From: an uncultured Clostridia bacterium
Lineage (GTDB): Bacteria; Bacillota; Clostridia; UBA1381
Direction of reading: 5' to 3'
Length of the DNA stretch: 6,235 bases
NCBI GenBank assembly: GCA_945948775.1
Contig: CAMFCK010000060.1
Coordinates: 1-6,235 of the forward strand
The notes beneath the pieces were generated by a model. That model saw nothing but the letters and a program-made list of their open reading frames with translations, was not told the DNA's origin and did not search any database. The position numbers and the translations under genes were made by a program. This document shows, one piece after another, positions 1 to 4,863 of the stretch (within the stretch, counting starts at the first letter, position 1; every line of letters begins with the position of its first letter).

Positions 1-1030
1 CAAGCAGATTTCTGCCTACTGCGTCCGGTACCGCCGATGCCGGCATATTGTCGGACACGCCGCCCTTTCGGAAAATGGAGTCTGCCGCCTCCTGAACCTT
101 TTGTGCTTCCTCTTCGCCGTGGACAAGCTTTGTCACCTCATAAGCGAGCCTGCGCTTTGCTTCATTAAGCTCCTTGCCCTCCCATTTTTCCATTTCGGCA
201 ATTTCCTCCATCGGAACAAAGGTTATCAGCTTCAGACAGTTTATAACATCATCATCCTGCACGTTCACCCAGTACTGGTAAAAATCGTAAGGACTGCACT
301 TTTCCGGGTCAAGCCAGAGCGCGCCCTTTGCCGTTTTGCCCATCTTTTTACCCTCGGATGTGGTAAGAAGCGTGAAGGTCATGCCATAGCTCTGCGTCTG
401 ATCCTTGCGCCGGCAAAGCTCGATACCGCCGAGAATGTTGGACCACTGATCATCGCCTCCAAGCTCTATTTTACAGTTGTATTTACGGTTCAGCATGAGG
501 AAATCATAGCTCTGCATAAGCATATAATTAAATTCAAGAAAGGAAAGTCCCTTTTCCAGACGCTGCTTAAAGCACTCCGCCGTAAGCATCTTATTCACCG
601 AGAAGCACGCGCCTATATCACGCAGAAACTCTACATAATTCAAGTCAAGCAGCCAATCGGCATTATTTACCATAATTGCCTTATCGTCCGAAAAATCTAT
701 CAGCATACCGAGCTGCTTTTTGAACTTCTCACAGTTATGAGCAATCGTCTCCTTCGTCATCATCTGACGCATATCCGTTCTCCCGGACGGATCTCCAACC
801 ATTGCGGTACCGCCGCCGATAAGTGCAATCGGGCGGTGACCGGCGTCTTGCATATGCTTCATTACCACCATCTGAAGAAAGTGTCCAACATGAAGGCTGT
901 CGGCGGTCGGGTCAAAGCCGATATAGAATGTGACCTTCTCCCTGCCCAAAAGCTCTCTTATTTCCTCCTCGTGCGTTGTCTGTGCAATCAAACCGCGCTC
1001 CTTCAATATATCATAAACATTTCTCTGCAT
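1..1030 (-). CDS. tyrS: Tyrosyl-tRNA synthetase, C-terminus cut off by window edge
   Basis: This enzyme charges tRNA-Tyr with tyrosine in an ATP-dependent cytoplasmic reaction and is a class I aminoacyl-tRNA synthetase. The visible 343 residues carry the family signatures in order: [15 protein letters not shown] at residues 36-50 (the HIGH motif is HVGH, 47-50), the tyrosine-pocket stretch QSYDF at 173-177, GGDDQWSNI at 191-199, and KMGKT at 229-233, the KMSKS equivalent. Full-length bacterial TyrRS is about 400-425 residues, so the missing part should be the C-terminal S4 RNA-binding domain. The ATG at 1028-1030 is chosen because an in-frame stop lies four codons upstream. A GAAAGGGG ribosome binding site precedes it, although its 13-nt spacing is long. 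A short ORF ends 19 nt upstream, and a sigma-A promoter lies at 1200-1228. The identification is secure. Confidence 0.97.
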   Translation of the reverse strand, partial: MQRNVYDILKERGLIAQTTHEEEIRELLGREKVTFYIGFDPTADSLHVGHFLQMVVMKHMQDAGHRPIALIGGGTAMVGDPSGRTDMRQMMTKETIAHNCEKFKKQLGMLIDFSDDKAIMVNNADWLLDLNYVEFLRDIGACFSVNKMLTAECFKQRLEKGLSFLEFNYMLMQSYDFLMLNRKYNCKIELGGDDQWSNILGGIELCRRKDQTQSYGMTFTLLTTSEGKKMGKTAKGALWLDPEKCSPYDFYQYWVNVQDDDVINCLKLITFVPMEEIAEMEKWEGKELNEAKRRLAYEVTKLVHGEEEAQKVQEAADSIFRKGGVSDNMPASAVPDAVGRNLL

Positions 1031-1049
1031 CTTAAAATGTTAACCCCTT

Positions 1050-1169
1050 TCACAAGTTTAAATCAAAATCATCTGTGACTGCAAAAAGGCAGGTATATAC
1101 TGTAAAACGCGGATACATCTGTACGCACGCCGTCTGATATGACGGATCTTCGTCTGCCGAATCCCCCAA
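1050..1169 (-). CDS. Small upstream ORF (39 aa) ahead of tyrS, possible leader peptide
   Basis: This is a 39-codon ORF starting with TTG at 1167-1169 and ending in TGA at 1050-1052, between the tyrS promoter and tyrS. The support is its translation signal: GGAGGTGA (1175-1182) is a full match to the anti-Shine-Dalgarno sequence and sits 5 nt before the TTG, stronger than the site of tyrS itself. The peptide is acidic (it begins MGDSADEDPS and ends TDDFDLNL). It has three tyrosines, at residues 11, 19 and 25, all encoded by TAT, and two cysteines. I recognise no family. The stop codon overlaps the tyrS ribosome binding site (TGAAAGGGG), so a ribosome ending here would lie over the tyrS initiation region. 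It could be a regulatory leader, a translational coupler, a real small protein, or a chance ORF. The ORF is open further upstream, but the strong ribosome binding site favours this start. Confidence 0.45.
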   Translation of the reverse strand: MGDSADEDPSYQTACVQMYPRFTVYTCLFAVTDDFDLNL

Positions 1170-1174
1170 CGCAA

Positions 1175-1182
1175 TCACCTCC
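1175..1182 (-). promoter_or_regulatory. Strong Shine-Dalgarno GGAGGTGA deciding a TTG start
   Basis: On the minus strand GGAGGTGA is complementary to the 3' end of 16S rRNA over all eight bases. It lies 5 nt from the TTG at 1167-1169 (8 nt counted from GGAGG). No other initiation codon has suitable spacing. The nested GTG is part of the Shine-Dalgarno itself and cannot be its target. The site is within about 20 nt of the predicted transcription start, so the upstream ORF would be the first thing translated on the tyrS transcript. Confidence 0.6.
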
Positions 1183-1199
1183 GAAACAATTCTTTGTCT

Positions 1200-1228
1200 A
1201 TTATACCCTAAATATACAAAAAATGCAA
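1200..1228 (-). promoter_or_regulatory. Sigma-A promoter of the tyrS transcript
   Basis: On the minus strand, -35 TTGCAT (1223-1228) and -10 TATAAT (1200-1205) are separated by exactly 17 bp. The -10 is perfect and the -35 matches 4 of 6 positions. Transcription should start near 1193, giving an untranslated leader of only about 10-25 nt before the upstream ORF and about 160 nt before tyrS. That leader is short for a T-box, and I found no T-box motif in it. Confidence 0.75.
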
Positions 1229-1246
1229 GTCCCTGCACAAAGAAAG

Positions 1247-1274
1247 TTCACATTGCGCCTGACGTCGGCATAAT
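1247..1274 (+). promoter_or_regulatory. Candidate promoter of the cysteine-rich gene
   Basis: On the plus strand, TTCACA (1247-1252) and CATAAT (1269-1274) are 16 bp apart, each one mismatch from the sigma-A consensus. The same bases can also be read as a sporulation sigma-K type promoter. CATAATATA (1269-1277) fits the CATAnnnTA -10 pattern, with an AC at 1250-1251 lying 17 bp upstream. The two readings predict very different expression (growth versus late mother-cell sporulation), and the sequence alone does not decide between them. A 5-bp hairpin, AGGCG/CGCCT (1282-1298), follows in the leader. Confidence 0.45.
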
Positions 1275-1322
1275 ATATACCAGGCGGCACAAACGCCTAT
1301 ATTACAAAAGGAGATGTTTTTA

Positions 1323-1562
1323 ATGAGCTGCAGAACAAGAATGAATGTTTTCAATCAAAATCCGCTGGTGGATTGGTATCCGCTGTTTTCATTGCTTTCA
1401 GACAACAATTCAAATTGCTGTGACAATGACTGCGATGAATGCTGGCGCAGAAGACGTAATTGCAGACGCTGCTGCGACTGTGATGACGAATGCTTCGAAG
1501 AAGGCTGCTGCGACCGCAACAACGAATGTGGCTACGGATGCGACAACAGAATTTGCAGATAA
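1323..1562 (+). CDS. Cysteine-rich small protein of unknown function (79 aa)
   Basis: I do not recognise this protein. Fifteen of its 79 residues are cysteine (19%). One is at residue 3; the rest lie between 32 and 78 as CC pairs (32-33, 50-51, 62-63) and as single Cys spaced mostly by 2-5 residues. Aspartate, asparagine and glutamate fill the gaps, and an arginine patch (42-45, 48-49) sits in the middle. The N-terminal third (NPLVDWYPLFSLL, 13-25) is hydrophobic-aromatic but too short to be a clear signal peptide. The ATG at 1323 is preferred because AAAAGGAG (1306-1313) is 9 nt upstream; the ATG at 1314 abuts that site and has no usable spacing. Its pattern suggests metal binding or disulfide cross-linking, as in coat-type spore proteins, but this is inference. 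It is monocistronic and converges with the xre regulator, whose stop lies 34 nt away. Confidence 0.72.
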   Translation: MSCRTRMNVFNQNPLVDWYPLFSLLSDNNSNCCDNDCDECWRRRRNCRRCCDCDDECFEEGCCDRNNECGYGCDNRICR

Positions 1563-1570
1563 TATTATGC

Positions 1571-1596
1571 AAAAACGGCATGGTAAATCCATGCCG
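1571..1596 (-). terminator. Intrinsic terminator of the XRE regulator gene
   Basis: On the minus strand an 8-bp perfect stem, CGGCATGG/CCATGCCG (arms 1589-1596 and 1576-1583), closes a 5-nt loop (1584-1588). It is followed directly by TTTTT (1571-1575). It begins immediately after the regulator's TAG stop. On the plus strand the same hairpin lies 13 nt after the cysteine-rich gene but lacks a T-tract, so it could only stabilise that transcript's end or terminate it weakly. Confidence 0.9.
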
Positions 1597-2109
1597 CTAC
1601 ATAAAGTCCTCTCCCTGCTTCTGTGTGACGCGCACCATACCAAGCGCAGCGTCGCTTTTCCGCTCCTTATTGGCATATATTCCTTCGCCAGCAAGCTCGC
1701 ACGCCTTTTTATATGCTTTGTATGCGCTGTTAAAATCCCCTTGCTTTTCATATTTATTCGCAAGATTAAAATATGCAACCGATGAAATTGCCGCATATTC
1801 GTCAAAAAACAGCGTTTCACAATATTTAATTTTCTCAATCGCCTGCTCATATTCGCCGCATCCGAGAGCCGTTTTTGCCTCCGTCAGCATATCCTGCGGC
1901 TGTCCGCCGCTGTCCGGCACAAGGCTCGATACCGGCAAATCAAGCTTGGACGCAATATATTCCAGCGTTTTTACCGACGGCGTTGCATTTCCGCTTTCAA
2001 TCCTGGACAACATATTTCTGGTAATAAAATCGCCGACTAGCTCAGACTGCGTCATCTTTTTTTGTATTCTCGCTTCCTTTATTCTCCTTCCGAGTTCTGC
2101 CGGATTCAT
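1597..2109 (-). CDS. XRE-family transcriptional regulator with TPR-like C-terminal tail
   Basis: This is a predicted DNA-binding repressor of 170 residues. Residues 4-62 form a Cro/CI-type helix-turn-helix domain: LGRRIKEARIQKKMTQSELV, then the recognition-helix region TRNMLSRIESGNATPSVKTL, then the closing IASKL helix. Residues 74-144 resemble two tetratricopeptide-like helical hairpins (EAKTALGCGEYEQAIEKI, and YFNLANKYEKQGDFNSAYKAYKKA). The layout recalls RRNPP-type regulators, whose TPR region binds peptides, but this tail is much shorter than in PlcR or Rgg. The ATG at 2107-2109 has GGGAGG (2117-2122) 7 nt upstream. The gene is divergent from the NfeD-flotillin operon, and a 17-bp palindrome overlaps each promoter's start site. 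It therefore probably represses itself and that operon. The signal it senses cannot be read from the sequence. Confidence 0.9.
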   Translation of the reverse strand: MNPAELGRRIKEARIQKKMTQSELVGDFITRNMLSRIESGNATPSVKTLEYIASKLDLPVSSLVPDSGGQPQDMLTEAKTALGCGEYEQAIEKIKYCETLFFDEYAAISSVAYFNLANKYEKQGDFNSAYKAYKKACELAGEGIYANKERKSDAALGMVRVTQKQGEDFM

Positions 2110-2124
2110 GCAGCCGCCTCCCTT

Positions 2125-2141
2125 GGTAAATAAAATTTACC
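2125..2141. promoter_or_regulatory. Palindromic operator at the xre transcription start
   Basis: GGTAAATAAAATTTACC is a perfect 7-3-7 inverted repeat. The minus-strand promoter at 2145-2173 predicts a transcription start near 2138, inside this element, so a bound dimer would block the promoter. It is 15 of 17 identical to the element at 2235-2251, in the same position relative to the opposite promoter. The natural candidate ligand is the adjacent XRE protein. The element ends just upstream of the regulator's ribosome binding site. Confidence 0.8.
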
Positions 2142-2144
2142 TTT

Positions 2145-2173
2145 ATATTAGCATACTTTTCCCAAAAAATCAA
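2145..2173 (-). promoter_or_regulatory. Promoter of the XRE regulator
   Basis: On the minus strand, -35 TTGATT (2168-2173) and -10 TAATAT (2145-2150) have a 17-bp spacer. TG one base before the -10 (TGCTAATAT) makes an extended -10 element that would compensate for the imperfect hexamers. The predicted start near 2138 lies inside the 2125-2141 palindrome. Confidence 0.7.
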
Positions 2174-2184
2174 GTATCAATTAA

Positions 2185-2200
2185 TATTTTTATAAAAATA
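2185..2200. repeat. AT-only perfect palindrome between the two divergent promoters
   Basis: TATTTTTATAAAAATA is a perfect 16-bp inverted repeat without spacer. It lies between the two -35 hexamers (2168-2173 and 2203-2208), close to the midpoint between the flanking operators. It shares no sequence with those operators. It could act as an UP-type element for both promoters, as a flexible or bent centre, or as a separate protein site. It may also be symmetric by chance in AT-rich DNA. Confidence 0.4.
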
Positions 2201-2202
2201 CC

Positions 2203-2231
2203 TTGACAATCATATTTTTATAATATATAAT
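2203..2231 (+). promoter_or_regulatory. Consensus sigma-A promoter of the NfeD-flotillin operon
   Basis: TTGACA (2203-2208) and TATAAT (2226-2231) are both perfect hexamers at the ideal 17-bp spacing. Upstream is AT-only sequence suitable as an UP element. This is an intrinsically very strong promoter, which fits genes held down by a repressor rather than raised by an activator. The predicted start near 2238 falls inside the palindrome at 2235-2251. There is no sign of a sigma-W type promoter, which drives the equivalent Bacillus operon. Confidence 0.88.
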
Positions 2232-2234
2232 TTA

Positions 2235-2251
2235 GGTAAATAATATTTACT
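2235..2251. promoter_or_regulatory. Palindromic operator at the NfeD-flotillin transcription start
   Basis: GGTAAATAATATTTACT contains a perfect 7-1-7 inverted repeat (2236-2250). It differs from the element at 2125-2141 at only two of 17 positions. It begins 4 bp after the -10 hexamer and covers the predicted start, a classic repressor position. Centre-to-centre distance to the other operator is 110 bp. The shared motif on both sides of one regulator gene strongly suggests it is that regulator's site. Confidence 0.8.
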
Positions 2252-2268
2252 AAGAGGGGGTGTTATTT

Positions 2269-2916
2269 ATGACAGAATGGTGGAACGGGTTAGATATGCT
2301 GATGCGGGTACTGTATTGTATTGCTATACCTTCCTCTTTGCTCTTACTGATACAGATCATCATTTCGCTGGCTGGTTTTGGCGACAGCGGTGCAGGATTT
2401 GAGGTAAGCGATACGTCAGGACTTGATTTGGACGCTGATGCCGGCGCTGTCGATTTTGACGCAGCCGAGCTTGTGCAAAGTCACGACGGAAGCAATCCCA
2501 TGGATTATTCCACTCTGCGCCTTTTTACAATACAAGGCTTTGTGGCATTCTTTACTGTATTTTCATGGACTTCCATAGTTTCAATAAAGTCCGGGACATA
2601 CGAGCCGCTTGGGCTTTTTATAGGCGCTGTTTTAGGCTTAGCCGTAATGGTTTTGATAGCAAAGATTATACAGATCTCACGCAGGCTTACCGAAAACGGA
2701 GCCGTTGATATAAGAAATTCCATCGGCGAAATCGGAACGGTATATGTTCCCATTCCGGCAGGCGGCGCAGGACAGGGCAAGGTGGTATTAAAAGTGCAGA
2801 ACCGCTTCGGCGAGTTTAATGCAGTTACCTTAGGCGATTCTGAGCTTGCATCCAACACACAGATACGCGTTACCGATCTGCGCGGTGATGTGCTGGTTGT
2901 TGAGGCTGATATTTAG
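2269..2916 (+). CDS. NfeD-like membrane protein (YuaF-type), flotillin partner
   Basis: This is an integral membrane protein of 215 residues, expected to work with the flotillin encoded immediately downstream. Hydrophobic segments lie at about 13-36, 84-106 and 113-135. An acidic, aspartate-rich linker (about 45-70, with DLDADAG and VDFDAAE) separates the first two. Residues 145-215 form a soluble C-terminal domain of the NfeD OB-fold type: SIGEIGTVYVPI, then beta-rich sequence, then RVTDLRGDVLVVEA. In B. subtilis the short NfeD protein YuaF is encoded next to FloT and associates with flotillin assemblies. No ClpP-like serine protease domain is present, so this is the short form. The ATG at 2269 has AGAGGGGG (2253-2260) 8 nt upstream. 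A GTG at 2260 is in frame but overlaps that site. The flotillin start is 24 nt downstream. Confidence 0.85.
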   Translation: MTEWWNGLDMLMRVLYCIAIPSSLLLLIQIIISLAGFGDSGAGFEVSDTSGLDLDADAGAVDFDAAELVQSHDGSNPMDYSTLRLFTIQGFVAFFTVFSWTSIVSIKSGTYEPLGLFIGAVLGLAVMVLIAKIIQISRRLTENGAVDIRNSIGEIGTVYVPIPAGGAGQGKVVLKVQNRFGEFNAVTLGDSELASNTQIRVTDLRGDVLVVEADI

Positions 2917-2940
2917 CTGTTTTATGAAAGGAAGGCAATA

Positions 2941-4338
2941 ATGGAAATTTTAATCGGATTATGCGTTATAGTGATAGTTTTGTTCGGTGCGGTTGCAGGT
3001 ATATTGTCACGGTACAGAAAATGTCCCTCGGATAAGGTGCTTGTTATCTACGGTAAGGTGGGAAACGACTCTCACGGTCAGGCAAGAAGCGCAAAATGTA
3101 TTCACGGCGGCGCAGCGTTTATCGTACCTGTTATCCAATCGTATCAGTATCTTGATCTTACGCCGATTTCAATTAATGTTGATTTGACAAACGCGCTGTC
3201 AAAGCAGAACATCCGCGTCGATGTGCCGTCAAGATTTACCGTAGGCATTTCAACCGAGCCGGGCGTTATGCAGAATGCAGCGGAGCGGCTGCTCGGTCTG
3301 AAGCTTGCGGAAATACAGGAGCTTGCTAAGGATATAATTTTCGGCCAGTTAAGACTTGTTATCGCAACAATGGATATTGAGGAAATCAACACCGACCGCG
3401 ATAAGCTGCTGCTTGCAGTATCAAACAACGTTGAAATAGAACTGAAAAAAATCGGACTCAGGCTTATAAATGTGAACATAACGGATATTAAGGATGAATC
3501 CGGCTACATTGAGGCTCTTGGAAAGGAAGCCGCTGCAAAAGCTATAAACGATGCCAAAAAGAGCGTTGCGGAAAAGAACCGCGATGGTGAAATCGGTCAG
3601 TCGAACGCGCACCGCGACCAGAGAATACAGGTTGCCGCTGCAAATGCGACTGCTATAAAGGGTGAAAATGACGCCAAAATAGAAATATCCATGTCGGAAG
3701 CACAGCGGCGCGAAAAGGAAGCCGAAGCATTAAAGCTTGCCACCGCTGCAGAAGCAGTTCAGGCTGCGCGTGCAAAGCAGGAGGCTTACGTTGCCCAGCA
3801 GATAGCCGAGCAAACGCGTGCGGAGCTTGAAAAAGCTACTCAGCAGGCGGACGTAATCGTAAAAGCTCAGATAAGAAAAGAGCAGGCAGAGCTTGACGCA
3901 GAGGCAGAAGCTGAAATCATCCGCCGCAAGGCAAAGGGCGAGGCGGACGCTATCTATGCAAAGATGGAAGCAGAAGCCAAGGGCGCACAGGAAATACTCT
4001 CAAAACAGGCGGCAGGTATCAAGGAAATAGTAGACGCAGCAGGCGGAAACGCAGAGGCAGCAGTCAAGCTTCTCATTGCAAATAAGCTTGAAGAACTTAT
4101 GACAATTCAAGTAGAAGCAATCAAGAATATTAAAATCGATAAGGTGACCGTATGGGACAGCGGCGCGGCCGGCGGAAACAGCACAACCGCTAATTTCCTG
4201 TCCGGTATGATAAAATCGATACCGCCTCTTGAGGAGCTGTTCAGACAGGCAGGCATGGAGCTGCCGGAGTTTCTGGGCAAGCCCGTTGATGAAGCGTCCG
4301 GCGAAGCTGAAGGCGCAGAATACCAAAAAGATAACTGA
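2941..4338 (+). CDS. floT: Flotillin (SPFH/band 7 family membrane scaffold)
   Basis: This is a membrane-microdomain scaffold of 465 residues; FloT of B. subtilis has 509. An N-terminal hydrophobic anchor (2-24) is followed by the SPFH/band 7 domain (about 28-195), with PSRFTVGISTEP at 96-107 and a family-typical INVNITDI at 176-183. A long Ala/Glu/Lys-rich coiled coil follows (about 195-365), with the EA-rich repeats seen in flotillins (AEAEIIRRKAKGEADAIYAK region). The C-terminal flotillin region ends in the oligomerisation-type segment VWDSGAAGGN...FLSGMIKSIPPLEELF and a short acidic tail. Bacterial flotillins cluster membrane proteins involved in signalling, secretion and envelope homeostasis. 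AAAGGAAGG (2927-2935) lies 5 nt before the ATG. It is the second gene of a two-gene operon and is closed by the terminator at 4345-4371. Confidence 0.95.
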   Translation: MEILIGLCVIVIVLFGAVAGILSRYRKCPSDKVLVIYGKVGNDSHGQARSAKCIHGGAAFIVPVIQSYQYLDLTPISINVDLTNALSKQNIRVDVPSRFTVGISTEPGVMQNAAERLLGLKLAEIQELAKDIIFGQLRLVIATMDIEEINTDRDKLLLAVSNNVEIELKKIGLRLINVNITDIKDESGYIEALGKEAAAKAINDAKKSVAEKNRDGEIGQSNAHRDQRIQVAAANATAIKGENDAKIEISMSEAQRREKEAEALKLATAAEAVQAARAKQEAYVAQQIAEQTRAELEKATQQADVIVKAQIRKEQAELDAEAEAEIIRRKAKGEADAIYAKMEAEAKGAQEILSKQAAGIKEIVDAAGGNAEAAVKLLIANKLEELMTIQVEAIKNIKIDKVTVWDSGAAGGNSTTANFLSGMIKSIPPLEELFRQAGMELPEFLGKPVDEASGEAEGAEYQKDN

Positions 4339-4344
4339 AAAAGC

Positions 4345-4371
4345 GGGGGTGTTGCACAACGCAGCACCCCC
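4345..4371. terminator. Bidirectional intrinsic terminator between converging operons
   Basis: An 11-bp stem, GGGGGTGTTGC (4345-4355) with GCAGCACCCCC (4361-4371) and one G-U pair, closes a 5-nt loop. On the minus strand it is followed by GCTTTTTC, a good T-tract ending the dapA-dapB-SLOG operon. On the plus strand the downstream tract CTAATATTT is weaker, but the very GC-rich stem should still end flotillin transcription. It fills nearly all of the 42-nt gap between the two convergent stop codons. Confidence 0.88.
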
Positions 4372-4380
4372 CTAATATTT

Positions 4381-4863
4381 CTACCAAGGCTCAATTGCAA
4401 GATTTCGTATACTGCAGCCCGCTTTTTTTGCCATTGAAACTGTCTGCGTCGTGCCACCGCGGCAATGTCTGCTGTGCCACGCAATGCAATGGGCTGCGTC
4501 ACGCACCATAGCCGCATTGCGCCGTTTCATGCACTGCTCGTCATACTCAGCAGAGATATAACGAACCTCATCGGCGGCAATAATAAGCTTTTTCATTCTT
4601 TGCTTATCCTCTGCTCTCCAGTGCCGGTTGTATCCGCCGCACGGAAGATACAGCAACAGACGAAGCTGATTGTAGTCATTTCTCAGCTGTACAACCGTTT
4701 CTGCCGCAATCATATCAAAGCCAACCGCGCCTCCCGCAATAAATTCGTACACACCTATGTTTATCATGTCCATTACCGCGCATGAAAGCGCACTGCGTAC
4801 CGTATTGAGCTGAGCTTCGGCGATCAGTCTGTGACCTGTAAAAAAGCAAGCCGACTCCCTCAT
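4381..4863 (-). CDS. SLOG-superfamily (DUF1273/YpsA-like) protein
   Basis: This 160-residue soluble protein resembles the DUF1273/SLOG group, Rossmannoid proteins related to DprA and LOG that are thought to bind nucleotides or nucleotide-derived ligands. Visible motifs are CFFTGHR (6-12) at the first strand, GGAVGFDMIAAE (44-55) as the glycine-rich phosphate-binding turn, LYLPCGG (71-77), CMKRRNAAMVRDA (111-123), and RGGTTQTV (135-142), the second characteristic glycine turn. No membrane segment or HTH is seen. Its ATG overlaps the dapB TGA as ATGA (4860-4863), with GGGG 7 nt upstream inside dapB, so translation is coupled. It ends in TAG 10 nt before the shared terminator. The superfamily call is fairly secure. 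The ligand, and whether it acts on diaminopimelate synthesis or is just a passenger, are unknown. Confidence 0.8.
   Translation of the reverse strand: MRESACFFTGHRLIAEAQLNTVRSALSCAVMDMINIGVYEFIAGGAVGFDMIAAETVVQLRNDYNQLRLLLYLPCGGYNRHWRAEDKQRMKKLIIAADEVRYISAEYDEQCMKRRNAAMVRDAAHCIAWHSRHCRGGTTQTVSMAKKAGCSIRNLAIEPW

Noticed and set aside
101..1078. Long plus-strand ORF (325 aa) opposite tyrS
   Set aside because: It is antisense to the well-supported TyrRS, has no family motifs and no ribosome binding site at its start, and its composition is that of a shadow frame.
1314..1322. ATG at 1314 as start of the cysteine-rich protein
   Set aside because: The AAAAGGAG site ends at 1313, leaving zero spacing. 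The ATG at 1323 has a 9-nt spacing.
1345..1785. 146-aa plus-strand ORF overlapping the cysteine-rich gene and the 3' part of the regulator
   Set aside because: It is the +1 frame of the Cys/Asp-codon-rich gene, then runs antisense through the regulator and its terminator. It has no ribosome binding site, and the alanine/threonine run is a codon-shift artefact.
1410..1850. Minus-strand 146-aa ORF and the 76-aa minus ORF at 1351-1581
   Set aside because: Both are shadows caused by the low stop-codon density of the cysteine-rich region. The first overlaps the XRE gene in another frame and crosses its terminator.
2170..2206. Imperfect inverted repeat TCAAGTAT / ATACCTTGA
   Set aside because: It is explained by the two outward-facing TTGA-containing -35 hexamers and has a bulge, so no separate site is needed.
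2260..2268. GTG at 2260 as start of the NfeD-like protein
   Set aside because: It overlaps the AGAGGGGG ribosome binding site, which is correctly spaced for the ATG at 2269.
2453..2472. Possible EF-hand loop in the NfeD-like protein
   Set aside because: Asp at positions 1, 3, 5 and 12 fit loosely, but the glycine is displaced to position 7 and the hydrophobic position 8 is alanine. There are no flanking EF helices.
3600..4030. Repetitive Ala/Glu/Lys-rich coding segment as a DNA repeat
   Set aside because: No DNA-level tandem unit is conserved. The pattern comes from the flotillin coiled coil.
4450..4466. T-box-like GCCACCGCGG string (reverse complement of a GGTGGC-type motif)
   Set aside because: It lies inside the conserved RGGT codons of the SLOG gene, with no downstream T-box-regulated gene and no specifier structure.
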